The notes under the pieces were generated by a model. That model was not told the origin of the DNA and searched no databases. It worked only from the letters and a program-made list of their open reading frames with translations. From Desulfobacteraceae bacterium (lineage in GTDB: Bacteria; Desulfobacterota; Desulfobacteria; Desulfobacterales; UBA11574), in the NCBI GenBank assembly GCA_002868985.1, contig PKTV01000307.1, positions 1 to 21,952 of the forward strand: a stretch of DNA of 21,952 bases. Reading direction: 5' to 3'. This document shows, one piece after another, positions 1 to 9,048 of this stretch. Numbering within the stretch: position 1 is the first letter of the stretch; each line of letters starts with the position of its first letter. Made by a program: the position numbers and the translations under genes.

Positions 1-72
1 AGAATTTGAAATAAATAGAATATTTAAATAAATGGAAAAATTGAGGGTGACTTTTTCTGAATGGAAACGAAA

Positions 73-1233
73 CTACCTGGTGGTCCTGCGATCCATCAAT
101 TGCGAGCATTTCAAGAGCACCCCCCCGCCAAGGGCAATGAAACTGCTGATCATAAAAAGTGTAAATGTTCCCAGTGGTTCAAACAGATATCCATTTATGA
201 AAAACCCGACCATTAACCCAAGCCCATAGGTTACGGCGTTATTTACCGCCTGTCCCAGGGTTTTGGCTTCATTTGGCGTTATTGAATCAATATAGAGAAT
301 GCTGGATACATGAAACGCACCGTACGTGACGGCATGTAAAATCTGCAAAAACAGAATGAACGCAGGAGACGTCGCAAAAAAGAGGCCCAGCCATCTGAAT
401 ACCGCCACCATAAAAGAAAAAAACAGAACATTATCTGTGGAAAAACGCTTAAAGATGATATCGGATTTTATCATCACGATAATCTCTGCAATGGATGCCA
501 GTGCCCATGAAATGCCGATAAATGTCTTACCGTAACCCAGATTTTCAAGATGGATGGAATAAAAACCGTAGTATGCTCCATGGCTTACCAGCATTAAAAA
601 GGCACAGAACAGAAATACAATCACACGCCTTTTTAAAAGCACTTTGGCTTTTGAAGAAAAAGAGGTGTGTTTTTTGATCTGAATGTCAGGGATTTTGATG
701 GAAATGAGCGCTTGTGCCAGGGAACCGAAAAAAATGAGTATAATGATGATTTCGATGGAGTAAATATCTATGATTTTGCCGAGCAAAAGAACCGTCATAA
801 TAAATGCAATTGACCCCCATCCCCTCATTTTTCCATAGCTTTTCTTTCTTGTGCCCAATACGTCCATGGTAAAGGCTTCCAGAAAGGAAATGATCGGAGA
901 GTAAAATATCCCGTAAAAAACGGTGATGAACAGCATTGCCCAAAAATCGGTTGTATAGAGATAAAATGCCCATATTGCGGTACTGATAAAACTGCATAAT
1001 ATGTATATGGGTCTTCTGATGTAAAACCGATCGGCCAGCCCTCCCCACACCAGCGGAAATAAAACCAGAGCAATGGATCTGATGGCCGACAGAACACCGA
1101 TTTGGAACCCGCTAAAATCGAGATGGTAGCAATATAAATTAAAATAGGGTAAAAATACGCCCATAACGCCGAAATATAAAAAATACTGGGAACCGATAAC
1201 CAGCCTGAACGAATTTTTAGGATAATTGTCCAT
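73..1233 (-). CDS. MFS transporter, MFS_1-like (HcaT/nucleoside-symporter type)
   Basis: This encodes a 386-residue, very hydrophobic protein that fits a 12-helix major facilitator superfamily permease in the inner membrane. The first helix region contains an aromatic-rich stretch (residues about 17-34). It is followed by the loop motif GGLADRF at residues 64-70 and basic residues (RR at 73-74), matching the MFS motif A between helices 2 and 3. This layout is typical of the MFS_1-like family, which includes HcaT-type phenylpropionate and nucleoside/H+ symporters. The substrate cannot be read from the sequence. The gene stands alone and is divergent from hsp20, with a 418-bp AT-rich space between them. 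No convincing Shine-Dalgarno sequence precedes the ATG; the upstream 25 bases are nearly all A/T. The length is normal for the family. Confidence 0.85.
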   Translation of the reverse strand: MDNYPKNSFRLVIGSQYFLYFGVMGVFLPYFNLYCYHLDFSGFQIGVLSAIRSIALVLFPLVWGGLADRFYIRRPIYILCSFISTAIWAFYLYTTDFWAMLFITVFYGIFYSPIISFLEAFTMDVLGTRKKSYGKMRGWGSIAFIMTVLLLGKIIDIYSIEIIIILIFFGSLAQALISIKIPDIQIKKHTSFSSKAKVLLKRRVIVFLFCAFLMLVSHGAYYGFYSIHLENLGYGKTFIGISWALASIAEIIVMIKSDIIFKRFSTDNVLFFSFMVAVFRWLGLFFATSPAFILFLQILHAVTYGAFHVSSILYIDSITPNEAKTLGQAVNNAVTYGLGLMVGFFINGYLFEPLGTFTLFMISSFIALGGGVLLKCSQLMDRRTTR

Positions 1234-1651
1234 AAATTTTTAATATTTATTATTAAAGTTTTGCACCCGAATATGGCTTAAACGCCTTTGAAGTCAAGGG
1301 CAAAAATAAATTTGTTAAAGTAGAATATTTCATTGGCGTATTATCGTGCGGCACTAAAATACAAAGTAATCATTAATTAAGAAGATCGTTACAGCCTAAA
1401 ATACAGCCGTTCGAAATATCATTGTATCGTTTTACGAGACCATCAATATTTTATTTATGGTTAAAACACAATTTTTATGTTACCAGTTATATCTTTACGA
1501 ATCTTTACAAATCTTTACAAGTTTTCTTTACAAACGCTGACTGAGATGTTAAATAATTTAAATTAAAAACAGCTAGACTTTTTATCGCCCTGTCACTATT
1601 TGAAACGCTCGGTTTAGGTAATTGTAAGCTTTAACGATTAGGAGCTTTAAA
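1234..1651. other. Intergenic region between the MFS gene and hsp20
   Basis: This is 418 bp of AT-rich DNA between two divergent genes, so it must hold promoters for both. No ORF, RNA gene or clear terminator is visible. It contains the phased 10-mers listed separately and two copies of CTAAAATACA (1354-1363 and 1396-1405). I could not identify a sigma-32-type promoter with confidence. Confidence 0.6.
1491..1533 (+). repeat. Phased direct repeats ATCTTTACRA upstream of hsp20
   Basis: Three perfectly adjacent 10-bp units (ATCTTTACGA, ATCTTTACAA, ATCTTTACAA at 1491-1520) are followed after 3 bp by a fourth related unit, TTCTTTACAA (1524-1533). The 10-bp period is about one helical turn. The block lies 119 bp before the hsp20 start codon. 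It may be a cooperative operator, or simply a slippage-generated microsatellite. Confidence 0.7.
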
Positions 1652-2098
1652 ATGGACTATATCAAAATAAGATTCACCAAAGATTTCGATCAGCTCGATT
1701 CTAGGTTTGAAAAAACTGTTGAGGATCTATTCAGAACGATAAATCCGATGTTTACGATTGCTGAGCAAAAATGGAAGCCTCAAATGGACATGTATGAAAC
1801 CCCTGACGAAATAATTATCATGGGTGAGATCGCCGGGGTTAACAAAGAGGATCTGGAACTTGAAATCAGCGGTAAGGCAGTCAAGATTCAAGGAAAGCGT
1901 AGCCAATTTCCTCGAATAGATAACGCCAAATACAGACTGGCGGAAATACAGTACGGTAAATTTGAGCGAGTCCTCTATTTTCCTTCGCCAATTGATCCTG
2001 AAGTCGTATCAGCATCATACACGAACGGTTTTCTCCAAGTTCGACTTGCAAAGCTCGTACTGGACAAAACCTTCAAAGTTCCAATTTCAGAAGAATAG
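1652..2098 (+). CDS. Hsp20/alpha-crystallin family small heat-shock protein
   Basis: This encodes a 148-residue small heat-shock protein, an ATP-independent holdase that binds unfolding proteins in the cytoplasm. The N-terminal arm (about residues 1-43) is followed by an alpha-crystallin domain. That domain includes the segment GEIAGVNKEDLELEISG and the family-typical GFLQVRLAK near the end. The C-terminal tail has V-P-I, which matches the I-X-I/V anchor that drives oligomer assembly. The length is normal. AGGAG at 1640-1644 lies 7 nt before the ATG, so the start is secure. lon follows 118 bp downstream on the same strand, so a holdase and a protease for damaged proteins sit together. Phased 10-bp repeats lie in the upstream region and could be regulatory. 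Confidence 0.93.
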   Translation: MDYIKIRFTKDFDQLDSRFEKTVEDLFRTINPMFTIAEQKWKPQMDMYETPDEIIIMGEIAGVNKEDLELEISGKAVKIQGKRSQFPRIDNAKYRLAEIQYGKFERVLYFPSPIDPEVVSASYTNGFLQVRLAKLVLDKTFKVPISEE

Positions 2099-2216
2099 CT
2101 GTTGAATGATTTATTTGAAGCAACGTCTGGAAAGATGACATAAAATCTGGCCTTAATTCTTGACTTTGATTCATAAATGCCGGATCGAATTCGACATAGA
2201 TTAGTTGGAGGTTCTT

Positions 2217-4568
2217 ATGACAGAAAAGCACAAAACAACTGAAATCAGCGCGGAAAAAATTCCGGAAACTCTTCCGATCCTACCTTTGTTTGACGCCGCT
2301 CTTTTCCCCAAAATGGTTTTGCCCCTTGTTGTTATGCAGCCGGAATCGATTCAACTGGTGGATGAAGCCATGTCCCAGAATCGACTCATAGGACTTGTTG
2401 TTGCGAAAAAACCGGTAGAGGAAAATGTGAACATGCGAGATAGCCTGAATACCGTGGGAACCGTTGCATTGATCCTTAAAATGGCAAAAACAGAAGATAA
2501 CAAACTGCAATTATTGGCCCAGGGTTTGGGTAGATTCGAAGTTAAAAAGTATGAACAGGAAAAGCCGTATCTCAAAGCCAGTGTCAAGCACATTAAAGAC
2601 ATTGAAACAAAAGACAAAGAGATAGACGCTTTGATGTCCAACATGATCGATCAGTTCTCAAGGGTTGCCGAACTTTCTCCGGGTTTGCCTCAGGAAATCG
2701 TGGTGATGGCCAAATCAATACAGGAGCCCGGCATATTGGCCGATATGATTTCTTCCACCATCAATTCCAGTCTTGAGGAAAAACAGCAGGTTTTAGAGAT
2801 TTACGATATAAAGAAGCGGTTGAAAGAAGTCACACGGCTTCTAAACTATCAGTTGGAAATATTAGAACTGGGTAGCAAAATCCAATCCCAGGTTAAAGGG
2901 GATATGGATAAAAGGCAGCGGGAATACTTTCTTCGCGAGCAGCTTAAAGCAATTAAAGAAGAATTGGGTGAAAAAGATGAGGCTGCTGTTGAAGTTGAAG
3001 ATTACAAAGCAAAAATCGAGGAAAAAAATCTTCCCGAGGAGGCCCGAAAGGAAGCTGAAAGGGAACTGAATCGCCTTTCTAGAATGCATCCCTCTTCAGC
3101 TGAATATACGGTGGCCTCCACATATCTGGACTGGTTGACGGCACTTCCCTGGCATGACAGTACAGAAGACAACATGGACATTGCAAAAGCCAGAAAAATA
3201 TTGGACCAAGATCACTTCGGACTTGATAAGGCCAAACAGCGAATTATAGAATATCTTGCGGTGCGCAAGTTAAAACCGGAGTCAAAAGGGCCCATCCTGT
3301 GCTTTGTCGGTCCTCCCGGCACCGGGAAAACATCTCTGGGCCGTTCTATCGCCAATGCTTTGGGGCGAAAATTTTTTCGAATTTCGCTGGGCGGCGTACG
3401 GGATGAAGCTGAAATAAGAGGACATCGTCGAACCTATATCTGGGCGCTTCCCGGCCGAATTATTCAAGGGATTAGACGATCCGAGTCAAACAATCCGGTG
3501 TTTATGCTGGATGAAATCGACAAGGTGGGAAGTGATTTTCGAGGAGATCCGTCGTCCGCTTTGCTGGAAGTTCTTGATCCGGAACAAAACTTTTCCTTTT
3601 CCGATCATTATCTGGACGTACCTTTTGACCTGTCAAAGGTCATGTTTATCACCACCGCCAATATACTTGATACCATTCCTCCGGCGTTGCAGGATCGGAT
3701 GGAGGTATTGAAGCTTGTCGGATATACCCTTGAAGAAAAAGTAAAAACTGCCGTTCGTTACCTTATTCCTCGCCAACGCGACGCCCACGGACTCAAAGCC
3801 GGTCAAATAAAATTTACAAAGGGCGCTATCAAACATATTATTTCCGGATATACCCGTGAGGCCGGTTTGAGAAATCTTGAACGGGAAATCGCAAATATTT
3901 GTCGTGGTGTTGCAGCCGGTATCGCTGAGGAAAAAATAAAGTCAGCTACAATAAACGTTGAAACTATCTTCGAGTACCTGGGCCCTGTAAGATTGACCCA
4001 TGAAGGCAAAGCCAGAACGTCAATTCCCGGCGTAGCCACAGGTCTCGCCTGGACACAAACAGGGGGAGAACTTCTTTTTGTAGAAGCCACCTCCATGAGA
4101 GGGAGTAAGGGGCTTACATTGACCGGCCAGCTCGGAGATGTCATGAAAGAATCCGCAACTGCGGCATTGAGTTTCATTCGGTCCAATGCTGCTTCAATCG
4201 GCATTCCTGACGATTATTTCGAAAAACACGATATACATATTCACGTTCCCGCAGGTGCTATCCCGAAAGACGGCCCATCCGCGGGTGTTACCATGCTAAC
4301 CGCCCTGGTATCGTTGCTGACCAATAAGACCGTTAGAAAAGATCTTGCCATGACCGGTGAAATTACATTGAGAGGCCAGGTCCTGCCGATTGGCGGCCTA
4401 AAGGAAAAGGTGCTGGCTGCTCATCGCGCGGGAATAAAAACAATCATTATCCCAAAGTTGAACGAAAAAGATCTCTATGACATACCCGAAGAGATTCAAA
4501 AGAAAATAGATTTTAAACCTGTGGAAAGGATGCAGGATGTTTTAAAAATCGCAATTGAACAAAAATAA
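2217..4568 (+). CDS. lon: ATP-dependent Lon protease
   Basis: This is a 783-residue full-length LonA, the cytoplasmic AAA+ protease that degrades misfolded and regulatory proteins. In order it has an N-terminal substrate domain (about 20-210), a coiled-coil helical region and an AAA+ module. The AAA+ module has Walker A GPPGTGKT at 365-372 and Walker [10 protein letters not shown] at 428-436. The C-terminal protease domain carries Ser688 in the GPSAG motif and Lys731 in GLKEK, with the same 43-residue spacing as the E. coli Ser679/Lys722 dyad. An upstream TTG at 2205 is in frame, but it would overlap the GGAGG (2207-2211) that sits 5 nt before the ATG at 2217. I therefore use 2217. The stop codon overlaps the rlpA start in a TAATG, which suggests coupling. 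Confidence 0.98.
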   Translation: MTEKHKTTEISAEKIPETLPILPLFDAALFPKMVLPLVVMQPESIQLVDEAMSQNRLIGLVVAKKPVEENVNMRDSLNTVGTVALILKMAKTEDNKLQLLAQGLGRFEVKKYEQEKPYLKASVKHIKDIETKDKEIDALMSNMIDQFSRVAELSPGLPQEIVVMAKSIQEPGILADMISSTINSSLEEKQQVLEIYDIKKRLKEVTRLLNYQLEILELGSKIQSQVKGDMDKRQREYFLREQLKAIKEELGEKDEAAVEVEDYKAKIEEKNLPEEARKEAERELNRLSRMHPSSAEYTVASTYLDWLTALPWHDSTEDNMDIAKARKILDQDHFGLDKAKQRIIEYLAVRKLKPESKGPILCFVGPPGTGKTSLGRSIANALGRKFFRISLGGVRDEAEIRGHRRTYIWALPGRIIQGIRRSESNNPVFMLDEIDKVGSDFRGDPSSALLEVLDPEQNFSFSDHYLDVPFDLSKVMFITTANILDTIPPALQDRMEVLKLVGYTLEEKVKTAVRYLIPRQRDAHGLKAGQIKFTKGAIKHIISGYTREAGLRNLEREIANICRGVAAGIAEEKIKSATINVETIFEYLGPVRLTHEGKARTSIPGVATGLAWTQTGGELLFVEATSMRGSKGLTLTGQLGDVMKESATAALSFIRSNAASIGIPDDYFEKHDIHIHVPAGAIPKDGPSAGVTMLTALVSLLTNKTVRKDLAMTGEITLRGQVLPIGGLKEKVLAAHRAGIKTIIIPKLNEKDLYDIPEEIQKKIDFKPVERMQDVLKIAIEQK

Positions 4569-5338
4569 TGGCCATTCATTTCTTAAAAAAACATTGGCGA
4601 ATAGTTAGTAGACGTTTTGTTTTTTGCGGTATTTTAGCTTTTCTTTTATGTGGATGTTCAACAGTAAAGCCTCCCCCAACACTTCCCGGTCACCCCAAAC
4701 CCTATAAAGTCGGGAAAATCTGGTATCAACCGCTGCCGCACGCAGAGCGCTTCAGTCAGTGGGGAAAGGCATCCTGGTACGGAACAAAATTCCATGGGAA
4801 AAAGACAGCCAATGGTGAAATTTACAATATGTATGCCATGACAGCTGCACACAAAACCCTTCCTTTTGACACGGTTGTCAGCGTGAGAAATGTAGAAAAC
4901 AACACAGCGATAAAAGTTAGAATCAATGACCGTGGACCTTTTGCCAGAAGCAGGATCATCGACCTTTCTTATGCGGCGGCAAAAAAGCTCGGTATCGTCG
5001 GACCGGGTACAGCGTATGTCGAAATTGTTGCACTTGCCAGATCCATTCAACCAGACATGTCGAAAAGTAACACAGCGTCGTATCCGGCAAAAGATTTGTA
5101 TGAAGGCAATTTTACGGTTCAAATCGGCGCATTCGGTGAAATGAAAAATGCTGAAAGACTCCGGAAAGAACTTGCTCGAACTTATGAAAATGTTTACATC
5201 ACATCCTATTTCAATGGAAGGGGTACCTTCTACAGGGTAAAGGTTGGTAAGTATACAAACCTGGCCCAGGCAAACAGGTTTGAACGCATCATGATCCAAA
5301 AGGGATACAAGGGTGCGTTTGCCATCGCTGAAGATTAG
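4568..5338 (+). CDS. rlpA: RlpA family septal-ring lytic transglycosylase lipoprotein with SPOR domain
   Basis: This encodes a 256-residue exported lipoprotein. The N-terminus is basic, then hydrophobic, and ends in a lipobox with Cys30 as the acylated residue (LLCGC). A double-psi beta-barrel RlpA domain spans about 65-145 and includes GKASWYGTKFHGKKTANGE and INDRGPF. The conserved Asp121 of that last motif corresponds to the catalytic Asp of RlpA lytic transglycosylases, which cleave denuded glycan. A C-terminal SPOR domain (about 178-256, starting at FTVQIGAFG) binds denuded peptidoglycan at the division septum. The ATG overlaps the lon stop in TAATG and has no Shine-Dalgarno sequence of its own, so translation is probably coupled to lon. 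The TAG stop lies inside the left end of a palindromic element (5335-5477). Confidence 0.93.
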   Translation: MAIHFLKKHWRIVSRRFVFCGILAFLLCGCSTVKPPPTLPGHPKPYKVGKIWYQPLPHAERFSQWGKASWYGTKFHGKKTANGEIYNMYAMTAAHKTLPFDTVVSVRNVENNTAIKVRINDRGPFARSRIIDLSYAAAKKLGIVGPGTAYVEIVALARSIQPDMSKSNTASYPAKDLYEGNFTVQIGAFGEMKNAERLRKELARTYENVYITSYFNGRGTFYRVKVGKYTNLAQANRFERIMIQKGYKGAFAIAED

Positions 5339-5477
5339 TTTCCATCCAGAAATTGCCCTTTTCCGCAATCTCTGCGTTAATCTGCGAAATTACTTGTTCC
5401 CGCCTGAGGGCGGGACGCGTAATTCCTTGATCGCCTTGACATTGCGAAAAATTGCTAATTTCTGCATTGGAAACTAA
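5335..5477. repeat. Foldback element A (143 bp, imperfect palindrome)
   Basis: The ends are a perfect 10-bp inverted repeat, TTAGTTTCCA (5335-5344) and TGGAAACTAA (5468-5477). The two arms match inward with interruptions (CAGAAATT, CGCAAT and GAAATTAC/GTAATTCC blocks). They end at a central 7-bp hairpin, TCCCGCC (5398-5404) with loop TGAG and GGCGGGA (5409-5415). The rlpA TAG stop is within the left terminus. No ORF is present. There is no T-tract after the hairpin, so it is not a standard terminator. Confidence 0.8.
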
Positions 5478-5572
5478 CTATTATCCACTATTTTTTCGTG
5501 GATGGATACCAACTTTACGAAAAATTAAAAAAGCTGTTTCGAACTATAATACTGATGGCTGGACAAAAGAAA

Positions 5573-6151
5573 ATGAAAAATGTGGTCTTTTTGGATCGGG
5601 ACGGCGTCATTAATCATGATTCTCCGGATTACATAAAAAGCTGGTCTGAATTTGAGTTTCTCCCCGGCAGCCTGGAGGCATTAAAACAGCTGACGCTGAA
5701 TGGATTCCACATCATTCTCATTACAAACCAGTCTGTGATTCATCGCAAGATGGTATCCAAAAACGATCTGGATTTCATCCATGACATGATGAAAAAAGCC
5801 GTTCGATCGAACGGCGGTGAAATAAAAGACATTTTTTATTGCCCCCATATCCCTGAAGACAGGTGTGACTGCCGTAAACCAAAGCCTGGATTGATTTATA
5901 GGGCTAAAAAGAGATACCGGATCGACCTTGAGACGTCGATCATGGTGGGTGACAGCGCAAAGGACATAGAATGTGCTCGGAATGCCGGATGCGGATCTAC
6001 GATTTTGGTTAAAACCGGCAATGGCGTTACGGCTGAAAAAATATTAAAAGAAAAAATGATCCATCCGGACGTTATCGTTCGAAATCTTTTGGAAGCCGTC
6101 AACTGGATCGTCACCCGGATTAATCCGGCAGCGATGCCGGACAACTCGTAA
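5573..6151 (+). CDS. gmhB: D-glycero-D-manno-heptose 1,7-bisphosphate 7-phosphatase (HAD family)
   Basis: This encodes a 192-residue HAD phosphatase that removes the 7-phosphate in ADP-heptose synthesis for the LPS inner core. Motif I is FLDRDGV with Asp8 (nucleophile) and Asp10. Motif II is ITNQS near residue 51. The zinc-binding loop is C90-x-H92 with C98-x-C100, diagnostic of GmhB-type HADs. Motif III lies in RKPKPG, and motif IV is MVGDSAKD with Asp127. The frame is open from a GTG at 5498 and an ATG at 5555. I chose ATG 5573 because family members begin right before the FLDRDG strand and the extra N-terminal residues look unconserved. No start has a strong Shine-Dalgarno sequence, so the start is uncertain. 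A histidinol-phosphatase-type relative is a less likely alternative. recD2 follows after 5 nt. Confidence 0.85.
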   Translation: MKNVVFLDRDGVINHDSPDYIKSWSEFEFLPGSLEALKQLTLNGFHIILITNQSVIHRKMVSKNDLDFIHDMMKKAVRSNGGEIKDIFYCPHIPEDRCDCRKPKPGLIYRAKKRYRIDLETSIMVGDSAKDIECARNAGCGSTILVKTGNGVTAEKILKEKMIHPDVIVRNLLEAVNWIVTRINPAAMPDNS

Positions 6152-6156
6152 TACCG

Positions 6157-8343
6157 ATGAACAAGCCTCTCCCCACAACCATCCTTGAAGGAGAGCTGGA
6201 AAGAATTACCTACTTCAATGCCGAGAATCATTATACCATCGCAAAATTAAAAACCAGCAAAACCAAGAGTATCGTTACGATTGTCGGCACCATGTCGGCT
6301 GTCAAAGCCGGTCAATTTCTTAAGATCGAAGGAATTTGGGAAATCCATCCCAAATACGGACAGCAGTTTAAGATTAAGGCCTACAAAGAAACCTTGCCTG
6401 CAACAATTGACGGTATCAAAAAATATCTAAAATCCGGTATTGTCAAAGGGATCGGACCTTCAACGGCCGAAAAAATGATTAACCATTTTAAAACTGAAGT
6501 TTTTGAAATCATAGAGAAATATCCGGAAAAACTTCTGGAAATAGAAGGCATCGGAGACGCTAAAGCCGCATTAATATGCAATGCATGGAAATACAATCAT
6601 GCGGCAAGAGGTCTGATGCAATTGCTTCAAGAGGCAGGCGTTAAAACATCTTATTGTGCAAAAATGCTTAAACAATATGGCACAGATGCGGTGGATGTTA
6701 TCCGCAACGATCCTTACCGTATGACCATTGATATCCCGAGTATCGGTTTTTATTTTGCTGACAGGATCGCTCTGAATTTAGGTGTCTCAAGCGATGATCC
6801 GAGGCGTGTGAAGGCGTGTATCATCCACGTGATGCAGCAATTCACAAATGAAGGACATGTTTTTGCTTATGAACATCAACTGATTGAACATTGTCAGCGC
6901 CTTTATCAGTTGGAACCCGATATCATCGGATATTCCATCGAGACGCTGGCTGCCGAGAAAGAACTGGTCATTGAAAATGCATTGGATTCTTCGGAAAACA
7001 GAATTATTTATCTGAAAGAATTTCATCAGGCGGAAAACGGTATATCAAACCGGCTTAAAGCGCTGATGTCCGTCCCGGTTACACCCCATTCCATCGATGC
7101 AGAACGTATTTCAACGGAAGTTCAAAAAAAATTGGCCATAGCGCTTTCTAAGGAACAAGTTGATGCGCTCGAAAAAATACTTTCCCATCGGGTTGCGATC
7201 ATCACCGGAGGACCCGGAACCGGAAAAACAACGTTGATACGGTCTGTCAATGCCATATTTGAAGTGTTCGGGAAAAGGGTGCTTCTTGCGGCACCTACCG
7301 GCCGGGCAGCCAGACGGTTGTCCGAGGTGACCCGAAGTGAGGCAAAAACCATTCACAGATTGTTGGGGGTTAATTTTCAAGACGGACAGTTTCATAAAAA
7401 CAAAGATAATCCCCTTGATGCAGATGCAGTGATTATCGATGAAGCATCAATGTTGGACACACTTTTAATGTTTCATCTGATAAATGCAATCCCCATGACC
7501 GCTGCATTGGTTCTGGTGGGTGACGTTTTCCAGCTTCCATCCATAGGGCCCGGCAACGTACTCTCCGACATGATCAAATCAGCTCAAGCGCCTGTTTTTT
7601 ATCTTAAAAAAATTTTCAGACAGGCCCATAAAAGTCCCATCATCTTGAATGCTCACAGAATTCGCAATGGTGAGTTGCCGGTCTTAAAGTCTATGGACGA
7701 TCCGGAGGGTCTTTCAGAGTTTTATTTTTTGGAGCAGGGTGATCCAAACAGGGTTGTTTCTACCATTGTTGAATTGTGCACAAAAACAATTCCCGAGACG
7801 TTCTCTTTTGATCCGATGCAAGATGTTCAAGTGTTGACACCGATGCATAAAGGTCTTGTCGGCACAACCTATCTCAATCAGGTTTTACAAAAGGCATTGA
7901 ACCCGAACCCGGTGATGGTTGAAACCACAGGTACAACATTTAAAGTTGGAGATAAGGTCATGCACCTTAAAAACAACTATCAAAAAGATGTTTTCAACGG
8001 AGATATCGGAACCATAAACGCTGTAGATATAAAAGAGCATATCTTTTCGGTGGACTACTACGGAAGGACGGTAAATTATGATTTTACGGAAACGGATGAA
8101 GTCTCTTTAGCATATGCCATATCCGTCCATAAATCACAGGGGTCCGAATACTCGGCCGTCATATTGCCGATCATGGTTCAACATTATGTTCTTCTTCAAA
8201 GAAACCTTTTATACACCGCCATTACACGGGGTAAGCATCTGGTCATTATTATCGGCACAAAAAAAGCCCTGACAATTGCTCTAAAAAACGATATGCCTAA
8301 AAAGCGCCTATCCGGACTTGCTTTCAGGCTTATGAAGAATTAG
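6157..8343 (+). CDS. recD2: RecD2 family ATP-dependent 5'-3' DNA helicase
   Basis: This encodes a 728-residue SF1B helicase of the stand-alone RecD2 type, which works in DNA repair and replication-fork handling without RecBC. The N-terminal OB-like region is followed by helix-hairpin-helix segments (GIVKGIGPSTAEK and EIEGIGDAK, about residues 90-140). The helicase core has Walker A GGPGTGKTT at 351-359, Walker B VIIDEASML at 425-433, HKSQG starting at residue 658 and YTAITRGK starting at 686. The length matches the family (about 720-740). The gene starts 5 nt after gmhB and has no obvious Shine-Dalgarno sequence, so it is probably translated from the gmhB transcript. A palindromic repeat begins 21 bp after its stop codon. 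Confidence 0.95.
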   Translation: MNKPLPTTILEGELERITYFNAENHYTIAKLKTSKTKSIVTIVGTMSAVKAGQFLKIEGIWEIHPKYGQQFKIKAYKETLPATIDGIKKYLKSGIVKGIGPSTAEKMINHFKTEVFEIIEKYPEKLLEIEGIGDAKAALICNAWKYNHAARGLMQLLQEAGVKTSYCAKMLKQYGTDAVDVIRNDPYRMTIDIPSIGFYFADRIALNLGVSSDDPRRVKACIIHVMQQFTNEGHVFAYEHQLIEHCQRLYQLEPDIIGYSIETLAAEKELVIENALDSSENRIIYLKEFHQAENGISNRLKALMSVPVTPHSIDAERISTEVQKKLAIALSKEQVDALEKILSHRVAIITGGPGTGKTTLIRSVNAIFEVFGKRVLLAAPTGRAARRLSEVTRSEAKTIHRLLGVNFQDGQFHKNKDNPLDADAVIIDEASMLDTLLMFHLINAIPMTAALVLVGDVFQLPSIGPGNVLSDMIKSAQAPVFYLKKIFRQAHKSPIILNAHRIRNGELPVLKSMDDPEGLSEFYFLEQGDPNRVVSTIVELCTKTIPETFSFDPMQDVQVLTPMHKGLVGTTYLNQVLQKALNPNPVMVETTGTTFKVGDKVMHLKNNYQKDVFNGDIGTINAVDIKEHIFSVDYYGRTVNYDFTETDEVSLAYAISVHKSQGSEYSAVILPIMVQHYVLLQRNLLYTAITRGKHLVIIIGTKKALTIALKNDMPKKRLSGLAFRLMKN

Positions 8344-8364
8344 CTTTAAGAAAATGTAACACTT

Positions 8365-8585
8365 TTGAAAACATTACCGCTTCAGGTATAATTAAATTTT
8401 TGCTGAAAGAACTCGTGAATAAGGGCTCGTAATGAATAAACGTGTCCTGGCTATTAATAAATGCCTCTGCTTTAAAAAGGGAATTGCATTCATAAAGTTA
8501 AATCGCCGATGGTTCTTTCAAAACGAGCCCTAATCCACTCAGACAGCTTCCAGTCAAAAATTTAATCATACCTGAAGCTTCCTTG
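8365..8585 (+). repeat. MITE-like element B, copy 1 (221 bp)
   Basis: This is a non-coding 221-bp element with long imperfect terminal inverted repeats. GCTTCAGGTAT appears on the plus strand near 8379 and again on the minus strand near the right end (CCTGAAGC at 8571-8578). The pairing continues inward through AAGGGCTCG near 8421 and CGAGCCCTAA near 8524. A second copy lies at 20836-21056 in the opposite orientation. Aligned by eye, the two differ at about 32 of 221 positions, mostly in the centre. No ORF is present. The element fills most of the recD2-rpmF gap. Confidence 0.85.
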
Positions 8586-8766
8586 AGATCGATTTGTTTC
8601 AAAGGACTACACTATTATAAGAAAAATACTCTGTTTTTGACTGCTAAAATAAATATCTATGAAAAATCTTGACAATGCGTATTATTTCAATTAGTTAAAC
8701 TTCAACCTTTATTGAGGCTCATTTTTTAAAGTATTTAAATAAAAACAATTAATTAGGTGATTACTT
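8586..8766 (+). promoter_or_regulatory. Leader region of rpmF with a possible sigma-70 promoter
   Basis: This stretch is AT-rich. It contains a perfect -35 hexamer TTGACA (8669-8674) followed at 17 bp by TAGTTA (8692-8697), a poor -10 match. An AGGTGA ribosome-binding site lies at 8755-8760, 6 nt before the rpmF ATG. The promoter is only a candidate; no other gene-like signal is visible here. Confidence 0.35.
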
Positions 8767-8946
8767 ATGGCAGTTCCAAAACGTAAAAAATCAAAATCAA
8801 AGCGGAATAAACGGCGGACTCATCAAAAGACCTCAGCCCCTAATCTGACCAGTTGTCCCCAGTGCGGTGATTCCAGGCTTCCACACCATGCATGCCCCAG
8901 TTGCGGCACATATAAGGGCCGCACTGTAATTAATGTCGAAGAATAA
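8767..8946 (+). CDS. rpmF: 50S ribosomal protein L32
   Basis: This encodes a 59-residue basic protein beginning MAVPKRKKSKSKRNKRR, the classic L32 N-terminus. It is followed by a zinc ribbon with two CxxC pairs: C30-P-Q-C33 and C43-P-S-C46. This is the zinc-binding (C+) form of L32. The reading frame is uninterrupted from the ATG to TAA at 8944-8946, with AGGTGA 6 nt upstream. In many bacteria rpmF is followed by plsX and fabH. Here the next gene is rpiB, so the usual lipid-synthesis linkage is missing. Confidence 0.97.
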   Translation: MAVPKRKKSKSKRNKRRTHQKTSAPNLTSCPQCGDSRLPHHACPSCGTYKGRTVINVEE

Positions 8947-9048
8947 TTTTGTTCGTTTCCAAAAAAACATCCTTTTTGCTCGACGGGAGAACATTTTTAG
9001 AATTTTTGGAAATGTTATCACTTCAAGTGTAATATGCAGGGTAATATC

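Noticed and set aside
686..1097. Two overlapping open frames inside the MFS gene on the same strand
   Set aside because: They are alternative frames of the hydrophobic MFS gene with no independent start signals or homology I can see.
1491..1533. Short CRISPR-like array
   Set aside because: The units are 10 bp, contiguous, without spacers, and no cas genes are present.
4658..5368. 236-codon open frame antisense to rlpA
   Set aside because: It lies opposite a clear RlpA with domains and lipobox, has no recognisable family features and no supporting ribosome-binding site.
5398..5426. GC-rich hairpin after rlpA as an intrinsic terminator
   Set aside because: It has no T-tract and is the centre of a larger palindromic element, so it is listed as part of the repeat.
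5436..5441. TTGACA inside element A as a gmhB promoter
   Set aside because: No acceptable -10 hexamer lies 16-18 bp downstream.
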